A stretch of DNA of 64,000 nucleotides, from the NCBI GenBank assembly GCA_001298545.1, contig LJCX01000010.1, positions 1 through 64,000 of the forward strand, read 5' to 3'. This document shows, piece by piece, positions 49,512 to 57,572 of this stretch. Numbering within the stretch: the stretch's first letter is position 1; each line of letters begins with the position of its first letter. The translations under genes were made by a program, and so were the position numbers. The stretch is from Actinobacteria bacterium OV320. GTDB lineage: Bacteria > Actinomycetota > Actinomycetes > Streptomycetales > Streptomycetaceae. The notes below the pieces were generated by a model. The model was not told the origin of the DNA and ran no database searches. It saw only the letters and a list, made by a program, of their open reading frames with translations.

Positions 49512-50087
49512 TCAGCCGCCGTTGCGGCGACGGGAGCCCGGGCGTAGCGCGGCGGCGGCCAGGATCGCCGGGGTGGTGATCACGACGGTGGTCATCGTGG
49601 TGGACAGGCCGGCGGGCGCCGGACGTGCCGAGCCGCCGCCGTAGTGGAAGCGGGGCACCCAGCGGAAGGGTGCGGCGCGGGGCGCCGGCGCGGGAGCCGG
49701 CACCGGGGCGGGCGCGTCGTCGGCGGCCTCGGGCGGCGGTTCCGGCGTGGGCACCGGGCGTTCGACGGGCCGGGGGAGTGGGGCTGCCGAACGGGGCGGA
49801 GCCGGTGGGGTGTCGACAGGGCGCGGTGCGTGTGCCGCCCGTGCCGGCTGTTCCGTCGGCGGCGAAGGGGCCGGTGTGCGCGGTGGCCGTGGTGCGGGCG
49901 GAGGTGACGAAGGGGCGGCGGGCCGAGGTCGGGAGGGGGCGCCGACCTCGACCCAGCCGTCGGCGGAACACACCACCACGTGCGTGGTGGTGGGGGTGGT
50001 GTCGACGACGACCGCGGGTCCGCAGGCGCCCGGCAGGGGGCAGAGCGCGGCGGCGGTTCCGAGACCGACGGTGATCCAGCCGCTCAC
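49512..50087 (-). CDS. Proline/alanine-rich membrane-associated protein
   Basis: A 191-residue protein: a short hydrophobic N-terminus (VSGWITVGLGTAAALCPLPG), a small hydrophilic part with DTTPTTTHVVVCSADGWVEVG, a long Pro/Ala/Arg linker (about 75-150), and a hydrophobic C-terminal stretch (TTVVITTPAILAAAAL) with a basic end RPGSRRRNGG. Possibly anchored at both ends with an extracellular linker. Composition is biased enough that antisense artefact must be considered, but the GAGAGGAA ribosome site and hydrophobic ends support it. Confidence 0.5.
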   Translation of the reverse strand: MSGWITVGLGTAAALCPLPGACGPAVVVDTTPTTTHVVVCSADGWVEVGAPSRPRPAAPSSPPPAPRPPRTPAPSPPTEQPARAAHAPRPVDTPPAPPRSAAPLPRPVERPVPTPEPPPEAADDAPAPVPAPAPAPRAAPFRWVPRFHYGGGSARPAPAGLSTTMTTVVITTPAILAAAALRPGSRRRNGG

Positions 50088-50203
50088 CAATGCTGTTCCT
50101 CTCGGCTGACGGTGCGTGTGCCTCGGACGGAGGCACACATGAGTGGATGCCGATGCGCGCACCGGGCGGTGGCCGTTCGGCAACAGGAGTAACGATCATG
50201 CTC

Positions 50204-50260
50204 GGCTCGGGGACACGGCTGCGGCTCGGGGACACGGCTGCGGCTCGGGGACATGGCAGC
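50204..50260. repeat. Three 19-base tandem repeats
   Basis: GGCTCGGGGACACGGCTGC occurs twice exactly and a third time with two changes, between the 3' end of the symporter gene and the proline-rich gene. The 19-base period does not preserve reading frame, and no gene crosses it convincingly. Confidence 0.9.
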
Positions 50261-50293
50261 GGTTCGGGCCCGTCCGGTTCGGGTCGGGCGGGT

Positions 50294-51904
50294 TCAGCGG
50301 CTCCTGGGGCTCGGCGGTCCGGCGAGCAGGACGGCTTCGATGGCGGCGTAGCGTTCCCGTTCGCGTGCGGTCGCCTTCCGGCCGGACAGGACGGTGCCGA
50401 GCAGGCCGCAGAGGAAGCCCGCCGGTACCGAGACGAGAGCCGTGGTCGTGAACGGGAACCAGTTGAAGTCGACTTCCGGGAAAGCCGATCCGGGAGAGCC
50501 GGAGACGAGGTTGGTGCCGGTCATCAGGACGAGAACGCTGACCGATCCGCCGATGAGCGTGCACAGCAGGCCGGCGCGGGTGAAGCGGCGCCAGAAGAGG
50601 CTGTAGACGAGGGCGGGGGCGATGGCCGACGCGCCGAGGCAGAAGGAGACGGTGGCGAGCGGCTGCAGGCTGCGGTGCTGGGCGATGACGGCGAGCAGGA
50701 TGACGGGGAGGCCCACGGCCAGGGCGGCCAGCCGCGCCAGGGCCATCTCGCGCAGCGGCGAGACGTTCGGGCGGGCCGCGGCGATGTCGTGGGCCAGGGA
50801 GTTGGCGCAGGCCAGCGTCATGCTGGCCACGGAAGCCAGCAGGGTCAGGAAGATCGCCGTCGTGACGGTGGCGAACAACAGGCTCTCCGGGCGGGACAGA
50901 TGCATCCCGAACGCGGCGCGCGAACCGAGCAGATAGGCGGTGTTGCCGCGCGGGTCGGCTCCGGCGACTCCCGCGCGCCCGATGAGGGCCGTGGCGCCCA
51001 CGCCGATGACGGTGATCACGGCGATGAACAGGGTGACCGTCGAGATCGCCCAGGACATCGCGCGGCGCACCTGGGGAGCGCTGCCGGCGGTGTACATCCG
51101 CATGGTGACGTGCGGCAGGCAGGCCCCGCCCAGCACGATGGCGCACTGGGTGCTCACCATGTCGAGGCCGCGGTGCGGCCCGTCGGCGAACTGCAGGCCG
51201 TAGCGCAGGAAGTTCTCCTCGGCGCCGCTGCCGTGGGCGGCGGTCCGGAACAGGTTCCGGGGGCTCCAGCCGAAGGTGTGCAGGATGAGTCCGGCGACGA
51301 CCAGGCCGGAGCCGAGCAGGATCACCGTTTTGAGGATCTGGATCAGGGCGGTGCCGCGCATGCCCCCGATGGCCGCGTAGCTGATCATCAGGGTGCCCGC
51401 CCCGACGATGCAGCCGGTCCGCATCGCACTGTCGGAGAAGCCGAGGACGTACGCCAGCAACTGGCCCACCCCGGCCAGTTGTACGACCATCATCGGCACC
51501 AGCGAGGCGAGGGTGACCACACACGCGGTGATGCGCACCGCGCGGCCGGGCAGCCGTCTGCCGAGCGCGTCGGCCATGGTGAACCGGCCGGTGTGATGCA
51601 GGGGTTCGGCCAGCAGGACCATCAGGAGAAGCAGGGACAGCACGGTGCTCAGGGCCAGTACCACACCGTCGTAGCCGCACAGCGCGATGACCCCGCCGAT
51701 GGTGAGCACGGTGGCGGCGGAGATGTAGTCACCTGCGATGGCGAGGCCGTTGCGCAGGGGCGACAGGGAGCGGTAGCCGGTGTAGAACTCGTCGAGGTCG
51801 TCGCGGTCGGGACCGGTCAGCACGCACAGCATGAGCGTCAGGGCCACGACACTGGAGAACGCCACCAGGGACCAGGACTGCGCGGAGCCGTCGAACTCCG
51901 TCAC
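50294..51904 (-). CDS. Sodium:solute symporter (SSS family), acetate/monocarboxylate type
   Basis: A 536-residue, 13-span transporter. Family blocks are DLDEFYTGYRSLSPLRNGLAIAGDYISAATVL (ActP/MctC-like start), YAAIGGMRGTALIQILKTVILL, ATLACANSLAHDIA-like MTLACANSLAHDIAAARPN and LPHVTMRMYTAG. ActP and MctC take up acetate, pyruvate or propionate with Na+ or H+. The GTG start overlaps the DUF485 gene stop (GTGA), the standard yjcH-actP arrangement. Confidence 0.88.
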   Translation of the reverse strand: MTEFDGSAQSWSLVAFSSVVALTLMLCVLTGPDRDDLDEFYTGYRSLSPLRNGLAIAGDYISAATVLTIGGVIALCGYDGVVLALSTVLSLLLLMVLLAEPLHHTGRFTMADALGRRLPGRAVRITACVVTLASLVPMMVVQLAGVGQLLAYVLGFSDSAMRTGCIVGAGTLMISYAAIGGMRGTALIQILKTVILLGSGLVVAGLILHTFGWSPRNLFRTAAHGSGAEENFLRYGLQFADGPHRGLDMVSTQCAIVLGGACLPHVTMRMYTAGSAPQVRRAMSWAISTVTLFIAVITVIGVGATALIGRAGVAGADPRGNTAYLLGSRAAFGMHLSRPESLLFATVTTAIFLTLLASVASMTLACANSLAHDIAAARPNVSPLREMALARLAALAVGLPVILLAVIAQHRSLQPLATVSFCLGASAIAPALVYSLFWRRFTRAGLLCTLIGGSVSVLVLMTGTNLVSGSPGSAFPEVDFNWFPFTTTALVSVPAGFLCGLLGTVLSGRKATARERERYAAIEAVLLAGPPSPRSR

Positions 51905-52371
51905 GGCCGTGGCTCCTCGGGCGGGACGAGGTCGGGTCGGCGGTGTACGCGCCGGGCCAGCGGGTCGACGTACCGGCGCGCGGTGTACTCGTAGAGGAGC
52001 ACGGCCAGCCAGGTGACCGGCAGTTGGACCAGGGCGAGGCAGAGCCCGGTGGGAAGGCCGCCCGGGGCGAGGCGGGTCATGACGGCGGGGGCTTCGACGG
52101 TGAGGGTGAGAAAGACGGCGAAGTAGCCGAGCGCGGCGAACGTGGCGACGCGCCGCTGCCAGCGGCAGGCCCGGCGCAGCCGGCGGAGGTCGCGGTGCCT
52201 GCCGGTCCACTGCTGGGCACGTTCGGGCAGACGCGTGTCGGCGGACAGACGCGTGTCGGCCGGCAGGCGTGTGTCGTCCGGCGGGGCGGCCCACCGCGGG
52301 ATCGCGGTGGGGGAGGCGTGCCGTCGGGGCCGGTGCCGCGCCGGGTATAAGTCCGAGCTGTCGGAGGACAT
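51901..52371 (-). CDS. DUF485-family partner of the symporter
   Basis: A 156-residue protein with two spans (FAALGYFAVFLTLTVEAPAVM and LALVQLPVTWLAVLLYEYTA) separated by a short loop, and a C-terminal YVDPLARRVHRR typical of DUF485/YjcH. The N-terminal 70 residues are basic and hold a small repeat DTRLPADTRLSADTRLPE. It lies just before its symporter gene, with GTGA overlap. GGAGGAC precedes the ATG. Confidence 0.85.
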   Translation of the reverse strand: MSSDSSDLYPARHRPRRHASPTAIPRWAAPPDDTRLPADTRLSADTRLPERAQQWTGRHRDLRRLRRACRWQRRVATFAALGYFAVFLTLTVEAPAVMTRLAPGGLPTGLCLALVQLPVTWLAVLLYEYTARRYVDPLARRVHRRPDLVPPEEPRP

Positions 52372-52665
52372 CCCAAGATCTCCTACTGGGTCGTGGGCCC
52401 CAAGAGGTGCGGCCCGCGCGAACATGGGGAGGGGGTTCGTGTGTTCGGGTCACCGCACGCTATGCGGGTGTCGGACCGTGCGCAGAGACTTCCGTGAACT
52501 CCCTGATGAGGACGGTTGCGACGCTCTGACCTCGGATGTTGTGGGAGTGGCGGGTGTGATGTGGGGGCACGGCGGTGCTGTGCCGGGCCGCGCGGGTCGA
52601 ATCGTTCGACCGGGTGCCGGGAGAGGCCCATGGGGGGGGATTCGGCGGGTCCCGGCACCGACGCG
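52372..52665. other. Intergenic region upstream of the symporter operon
   Basis: Just under 300 bases between the DUF485 start and the stop of the cyclodeaminase-like gene. I see no gene, strong hairpin or repeat; it must hold the promoter of the minus-strand DUF485-symporter pair. A TTGTGGGAG-like AT-poor stretch gives no clear hexamers. Confidence 0.35.
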
Positions 52666-53607
52666 CTAGCGGGACGGCTCGTCGGTACGGCGACCGGTCG
52701 CCGTACGGTGGACGACGTGCGCGGCGGCCACGTCCAGGGCGGCATGGCCGGTGGACTTGAAGACGGTGAGCTGGTCCTGGGAGGTCCGGCCGGGCGCCTC
52801 GCCGCACAGGACGGAGCCCAGGAGGACGACGACGCCGTCCTTCGGCAGCCCCTGCAACTCGTGGGCGCCGGAGGGCGGGGGAGTGGCGGCGGCACCGGGC
52901 CACTCCGTGAAGAGCGCGGCGTCCCGGACGGTGTCCTCGTCGAGTTCGGGCCCGTGGGAACCGCCGACCGAGCTCACGTGGGTGCCCGGGGCGAGCCATG
53001 CGCGGCGCAGGACGGGGCGGGTCGCGCCGGTGCAGCAGTACACGGTGGACGCCTCGCGTACGGCGGCCTCGATGCCGTCCGTCGCACGGCCCGCCGGGTG
53101 CAGGGCGGCCAGCGCGCGGGCCGCTTCCGGGGAGCGGCCCGCGACGGTGACGGGTTCGGCGGGGCGGAGCGCGGCGAGGAGGGAGACCTGGGCCCGGGCC
53201 TGGGCGCCGGTGCCCACGACCACGACGGGTCCGGGCCGGGCCAGGGTCCAGGCGCTGTGCGTGGCTGCCGCCGCGGTGCGCCAGGCCGTCACGGGTTCGG
53301 CGTCCATGACGGCCAGGGGACGGCCGTCCTCGGGGTCGAAGAGGGCCACGATGCCCCGGTGGGTGCTGCGCCCGGGGTGGGCGGGGTCGGCGAACACCGA
53401 CACGAGTTTCGCCGCGAGGCCGAGACCCGGCACGTATCCGGGCATGGCGCCCAGCAGACCGCCGGGCGCGAAGGCCGCTATCCGGGGCGGCGCGGACACC
53501 GCGTCCCGGGCGACGGCGACGAGTGCGTCGGACACGGCGGCCATCAGGCGGCGCGGGTCGAGGGCCGCCGCGGTGGCCGCCCGGTCGAGGACGAGGACGT
53601 CGTTCAC
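52666..53607 (-). CDS. Ornithine cyclodeaminase/mu-crystallin-family protein
   Basis: A 313-residue NAD(P)-binding protein. GAMPGYVPGLGLAAKLVSVF and HRGIVALFDPEDGRPLAVMDA form the substrate/lysine region, VVVVGTGAQARAQVSLLAALRP is the Rossmann motif, and GTHVSSVGGSHGPELDEDTVRDA and GEAPGRTSQDQLTVFKSTGHAALDVAAA are family C-terminal blocks. Members act as ornithine cyclodeaminase, alanine dehydrogenase or imine reductase. The GTG overlaps the IclR stop (GTGA), so the regulator and enzyme are made together. Confidence 0.88.
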   Translation of the reverse strand: MNDVLVLDRAATAAALDPRRLMAAVSDALVAVARDAVSAPPRIAAFAPGGLLGAMPGYVPGLGLAAKLVSVFADPAHPGRSTHRGIVALFDPEDGRPLAVMDAEPVTAWRTAAAATHSAWTLARPGPVVVVGTGAQARAQVSLLAALRPAEPVTVAGRSPEAARALAALHPAGRATDGIEAAVREASTVYCCTGATRPVLRRAWLAPGTHVSSVGGSHGPELDEDTVRDAALFTEWPGAAATPPPSGAHELQGLPKDGVVVLLGSVLCGEAPGRTSQDQLTVFKSTGHAALDVAAAHVVHRTATGRRTDEPSR

Positions 53608-54374
53608 GCGCCGCTCGCCGTGCCCGGGCCGGACAGCAGGCCGCTGAGGGTGTCCACCGCCGAGGCGAGTTCCTCCCGCAGGCGGCGCATCCGGGGTTCG
53701 TCGATCTCGGCGTCCGGGCCGACCACGGTGACGGCGCACACCGGTGCCCCGGGGACCGGGACGACGGCGCGGCTCAGCGAGGCGACGAACTGCTCGTTGC
53801 GGCCGTGCTCGACGGCGAACCCGTCGGCCTCGGTCCGCTCGAGGTCGGCGAGCAGTCCCGCCTCGCCGTCCAGGGGGTGTCCGGCCTTGCGGGCCACGTC
53901 GAGGTAAGGGCCGCGTGCCTGCGGGGGCAGGGCGGCCACCAGGGCGAGGGGGCCGGCGAACCGGTGGACGGGCAGTGCCTCGTCCCGGAGGGTGCTGATC
54001 ATCGCCAGCCGGTCCGGGCGGATCACGTCCACCACCCGGGAGCCGTCGTTCTCGAGGACCTGGAGGTTGACCATCATGCCGGTGCGCGCGGAGAGGTCCT
54101 CCAGCACCGGGCGGGCCAGTGAGGTCAGCGAGTTGTGCGCCGCCCGGGCCGACAGGCGCAGGACGGCGGTGCCCGGCAGATAGCGGTCGTCGACGCGCAG
54201 CACCCAGCCGCGGCGGACCAGGTCCACGAGGACGCGGTAGGCGGTCGCCCGGTGCAGCCCGACCTCGTCGGCGAGGTCGGTGAGCCGGGGCGGCCGGGGG
54301 GCGCGGGCGACGGCCTCGACCAGGTCCAGCGCCTTGTCCACGGCCGTTCGCGGTGCTTGCGTCGCCTGCGGCAT
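53604..54374 (-). CDS. IclR-family regulator
   Basis: A 256-residue regulator. The HTH is AVDKALDLVEAVARAPRPPRLTDLADEVGLHRATAYRVLVDLVRRGWV; the effector domain runs NSLTSLARPVLEDLSARTGMMVNL to the C-terminus with PVHRFAGPLALVAALPP and FVASLSRAVVPVPGAPVCAVTVVGPD. It is divergent from the amidohydrolase gene; a perfect inverted repeat in the gap is its likely operator. Confidence 0.9.
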   Translation of the reverse strand: MPQATQAPRTAVDKALDLVEAVARAPRPPRLTDLADEVGLHRATAYRVLVDLVRRGWVLRVDDRYLPGTAVLRLSARAAHNSLTSLARPVLEDLSARTGMMVNLQVLENDGSRVVDVIRPDRLAMISTLRDEALPVHRFAGPLALVAALPPQARGPYLDVARKAGHPLDGEAGLLADLERTEADGFAVEHGRNEQFVASLSRAVVPVPGAPVCAVTVVGPDAEIDEPRMRRLREELASAVDTLSGLLSGPGTASGA

Positions 54375-54473
54375 CGAAACCCTTCCCGGTGACCGGACGG
54401 ACCGTCCCGGCGAGGCGTGTCCGACGCCGGGATTCAGGGGTAGGGTATCGCCTGTTTCAGGTAGCGAGAGCTT

Positions 54474-54492
54474 TGTTACGTAGAGCGTAACA
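54474..54492. promoter_or_regulatory. Candidate IclR operator
   Basis: TGTTACG-TAGAG-CGTAACA: perfect 7-base arms, 5-base spacer, eight bases before the amidohydrolase start and about 100 bases from the IclR start. AT content is high for this DNA. The position suits repression of the amidohydrolase transcript. Confidence 0.75.
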
Positions 54493-54500
54493 GATCGAGA

Positions 54501-55835
54501 GTGGTGACCTTGACGAACGAGAGTTCCGGGGCGGCGAACCCCTTCGCGCCGCCCGAGGCCGGCGAGTTGGTGGTCTACCGCGGCCTCACGCTGTTCGACG
54601 GGACCGGCAGCGCGCCCCGGCCCTCCGTGTCGCTCGTCGTGGACGGCTCCGTGATCCGGTCCGTCGCGGACGAGACGGACGTGGCGGCCGCCCTCGCCGA
54701 CGGCGCCGAAGTCGTCGACCTCGCCGGCCACTTCGTCACGCCCGGCCTCATCGACGCGCACCAGCACCTCGCCACTCCGCCCGACCGTCCGGCCGCCGAA
54801 GCGGTCCTGCGCCGCCTCGTCCACAGCGGCGTCACCACCGTGCGGGACATGGCGGACGACCTGCGTCAGGTCGGGGACCTCGCGCGGGCCGCGCTGGTGG
54901 GCGAGATCGCCGCCCCGGACATCCACTACGCGGCCCTCATGGCGGGCCCGGGCTTCTTCGACGACCCCCGCACCCACCAGGTGACCCAGGGCGCCGTCCC
55001 CGGGCACGTGCCCTGGATGCAGGCCGTCACCGACACGACCGACCTCCCCCTGGCGGTGGCCCTGGCCCGCGGAACCTACGCGTCGGCCATCAAGGTCTAC
55101 GCCGACCTGGAAGCGGACCTCGTCGCCGCCGTCACCGCCGAGGCGCACCGGCAGGGCATCCCGGTGTGGGCGCACGCGGCCGTGTTCCCCGCCACGCCCG
55201 GCGAGGTCGTCGCGGCCGGCGTGGACACCGTCTCGCATGTGACCCTGCTGGCCCACGAGGCCGCCAAGGAGCCGCTGACCAGTTACAGGAACAAGCCGGC
55301 CGTCGATCACGAGAGTCTGGTCACCGGCGAGGACGCGCGGCTCGACGCGCTCTTCGCCCGGATGCGGGAACGCGACGTCGTCCTGGACGCGACCGCCGGC
55401 ATGTGGGCGAGCGAGGAGCTCGCGGGCGACGACCCGGAGAGCGCCGAACGCGCCCGCCTGCAGACCGAGTTGGCCATCGCGCTCACGGCGCAGGCGCACC
55501 GGGCGGGCGTGGCGCTGGCCACCGGCACCGACTACGAGACCGCCCCCGGCGAGCCGTTCCCCGCCCTCTACGAGGAACTCGCCTTCCTGGTGAAGCGATG
55601 CGGCATCCCGGCCCCGGACGTGCTCCGCTCCGCGACCCTCGTCGGCGCCCGCAGCGCAGGCACCGCACACCTGACGGGCAGCGTCGAGCCGGGCAAGCTG
55701 GCCGACTTCGCGGTCTTCGCGCGGGATCCGCTGGCCGACATCGACCACCTGCGCACCATCACCCTCACCGTCAAGCGGGGCCGCCGCTTCCCGCGCGCCG
55801 CCTACGCCACCACCCCATCCCGGGAGACCCGTTGA
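54501..55835 (+). CDS. Amidohydrolase, imidazolonepropionase/prolidase-like
   Basis: A 444-residue metal-dependent hydrolase of the amidohydrolase superfamily. VTPGLIDAHQHLATPPD supplies the HxH metal pair (H87, H89), ASAIKVYADLEADLV the bridging lysine, IPVWAHAAVF and DTVSHVTLLAHEAA two histidines and ALATGTDYE the final aspartate, so the site is complete. GSVEPGKLADFAVFARDPLADID is the usual C-terminal motif. It probably opens an amide or cyclic imide bond. The start could be either of two adjacent GTG codons. Confidence 0.88.
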   Translation: MVTLTNESSGAANPFAPPEAGELVVYRGLTLFDGTGSAPRPSVSLVVDGSVIRSVADETDVAAALADGAEVVDLAGHFVTPGLIDAHQHLATPPDRPAAEAVLRRLVHSGVTTVRDMADDLRQVGDLARAALVGEIAAPDIHYAALMAGPGFFDDPRTHQVTQGAVPGHVPWMQAVTDTTDLPLAVALARGTYASAIKVYADLEADLVAAVTAEAHRQGIPVWAHAAVFPATPGEVVAAGVDTVSHVTLLAHEAAKEPLTSYRNKPAVDHESLVTGEDARLDALFARMRERDVVLDATAGMWASEELAGDDPESAERARLQTELAIALTAQAHRAGVALATGTDYETAPGEPFPALYEELAFLVKRCGIPAPDVLRSATLVGARSAGTAHLTGSVEPGKLADFAVFARDPLADIDHLRTITLTVKRGRRFPRAAYATTPSRETR

Positions 55836-56905
55836 CCGGCATCGGCACGCCCCTGATCATCAACGCGCTGGGACAGCTCGACAACCCCAACGCCCCGCGG
55901 TCGATGGAGGCGGCGGGAGACCTCAACCCGACCAGCGAGCAGTACACCGTCGACACCCGGACGCTGGCCGACGCGAGAGCCTCCGGCCTGACCGCCGTCA
56001 ACATCACCCTCGGCTATGTGATGGGTGACCTGCCGCCCTACGAACACACCCTGCACGAGATCGACATCTGGGACGGCATCATCGACCGCCACCCGGACGA
56101 CCTGCTGAAGGTGACCGGCGTCGCCGACATCCGCACGGCCGCCCGCGACGGCCGCGTCGGCGTCATCTACGGCTTCCAGAACGCGGTGGCAGTCGGGGAC
56201 GACGCCGCGCGGATCGCCACCTTCGCCGAACGCGGGGTGCGCGTCGTGCAGTTGACCTACAACCAGGCCAACCACCTCGGCGGCGGCTCGATGGCACCGT
56301 CCGGCACGGGGCTGACCGCGTTCGGACGCGAGGTGGTCGACGCCCTCAACGACCACCACGTCATGGTCGACCTGTCGCACAGCGGTGAGCGGACCTGTCT
56401 GGACGCCGCCACGCACTCCCGTGTCCCCGTGTCGATCAACCACACGGGGTGCCGCGCGCTGACCGACCTGCCCCGCAACAAGACCGACGAGGAACTGCGT
56501 CTGGTGGCCTCCCGCGGCGGCTTCGTCGGCATCTACTTCATGCCGTTCCTCAGCCCCACCGGCCACGCGCGCGCCGCCGACGTGGTCGAGCACATCGCGC
56601 ACGCCGTGGACGTCTGCGGCGAGGACCACGTCGGTATCGGCACCGACGGGCCCGTCACCGCGATCGACGACCTCGACGCCTACCGGGCCCGGCTGGCCGA
56701 GCACGTGGCGCAGCGCCAGGAGGCCGGAGTCGCCGCGGCCGGCGAACGGGCGGACACCTACCCCTTCGTGGTCGACCTGCGGGGCGTGGACCAGTTCCGC
56801 GAGCTGATACGGCTGCTGGAACAGCGCGGCTACTCCTGCGGCCGCATCGAGAAGATCATGGGGCGCAACTTCGTCGACTACGCGGAACGGGTGTGGACGG
56901 CGTAG
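55832..56905 (+). CDS. Peptidase M19 (membrane dipeptidase)-like protein lacking key metal ligands
   Basis: A 357-residue TIM-barrel protein. Retained family blocks are VRVVQLTYNQANHLGGG, HHVMVDLSHSGERTCLDAA (H183), VPVSINHTGCRALTDLPRN (H204), GGFVGIYFMPFL and HVGIGTDGP (D272). The N-terminal HxD metal pair of M19 is replaced by INALGQLDN, and the bridging Glu site reads YGFQNA. It may be an inactive partner or a variant enzyme. The TTG start overlaps the amidohydrolase stop (TTGA), strict translational coupling. Confidence 0.85.
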   Translation: MTGIGTPLIINALGQLDNPNAPRSMEAAGDLNPTSEQYTVDTRTLADARASGLTAVNITLGYVMGDLPPYEHTLHEIDIWDGIIDRHPDDLLKVTGVADIRTAARDGRVGVIYGFQNAVAVGDDAARIATFAERGVRVVQLTYNQANHLGGGSMAPSGTGLTAFGREVVDALNDHHVMVDLSHSGERTCLDAATHSRVPVSINHTGCRALTDLPRNKTDEELRLVASRGGFVGIYFMPFLSPTGHARAADVVEHIAHAVDVCGEDHVGIGTDGPVTAIDDLDAYRARLAEHVAQRQEAGVAAAGERADTYPFVVDLRGVDQFRELIRLLEQRGYSCGRIEKIMGRNFVDYAERVWTA

Positions 56906-57003
56906 CCCCGCGACGGGCGCCGTGATGTTTCCCGCACGTCTCCCGCACGTCTGTCACCCGCCTGAGCGGGCACTAGCAGGAACAGGACGACAGGGAGGAC
57001 ATC

Positions 57004-57351
57004 GTGAGCCAATACCGCGCACACCACGTGCCGACCGCCGGCCACACCCCGGACGACGACCTGACCGGATACCAGGTCGACGCCACGGACGGTCACGTCG
57101 GCAAGGTCAGCAAGTACTCCAGGGACCTCGGCCCGCGCTTCCTGGTGGTGCACACCGGCCTGTGGGTACTCGGCAAGGACGTGGTGATCCCGTCGGGCGA
57201 GGTCCTGGGCATCGACCACGACGCCCGCATCGTGCAGCTGACCCGGACGAAGGCACAGGCCAAGTCGGCACCCGTCTTCGACGCCGACACGTACCTGGGC
57301 GATCCGCGCCACCGCGACCAACTGGGCGGCCGGCACGGATCCGGCCACTGA
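57004..57351 (+). CDS. PRC-barrel domain protein
   Basis: A 115-residue protein. LTGYQVDATDGHVGKVSKYS ... RFLVVHTGLWVLGKDVVIPSGEVLGIDHDARIVQLTRTKAQ is a PRC-barrel beta domain, often involved in RNA metabolism or stress in actinobacteria. The start is GTG with GGGAGG five bases upstream. It is followed by a terminator-like stem-loop, so it is probably monocistronic. Two GCCCGCACGTCT-like repeats (CCCGCACGTCT twice) lie in its upstream region. Confidence 0.85.
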   Translation: MSQYRAHHVPTAGHTPDDDLTGYQVDATDGHVGKVSKYSRDLGPRFLVVHTGLWVLGKDVVIPSGEVLGIDHDARIVQLTRTKAQAKSAPVFDADTYLGDPRHRDQLGGRHGSGH

Positions 57352-57354
57352 CAC

Positions 57355-57391
57355 GAGCGGCCCGCCCCCCTTCGACGGGCGCGGGCCGCTC
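57355..57391 (+). terminator. Stem-loop after the PRC-barrel gene
   Basis: GAGCGGCCCGC pairs perfectly with GCGGGCCGCTC across a 15-base loop, starting four bases after the stop codon. It should end the PRC-barrel transcript. Confidence 0.7.
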
Positions 57392-57414
57392 GCCGTTCGG
57401 CCGCGGGCAGGTGC

Positions 57415-57510
57415 ATTGCCCGCACCCTGGCCTCGGGGTCCCCGTTGGCGGAGTACGTATAGCTGACGACGTCCTTCACCTTCGGCGTGAACGTGAGCAA
57501 CCGATCATCA
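57415..57510 (-). pseudogene. Fragment of an Ig-like repeat protein
   Basis: A minus-strand frame reads GGDDRLLTFTPKVKDVVSYT and then YSANGDPEARVRA, resembling the beta strands of bacterial Ig-like or LamG-linked repeats (FTFTP...DVVSYxYSxNG). It has no start, stop or domain completion and lies between unrelated genes. Probably the end of a decayed secreted protein. Confidence 0.35.
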
Positions 57511-57572
57511 CCCCCTACTCTTCGGCTGGTTGAGACAATCAGCGACTGAGGATCAAAACGGGGGAAGGCACC

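Noticed and set aside
49423..49644. Plus-strand ORF starting in the 15-base repeat
   Set aside because: Good ribosome sites, but the body is antisense to the proline-rich gene and shows no domain. Kept as a finding, not as a gene.
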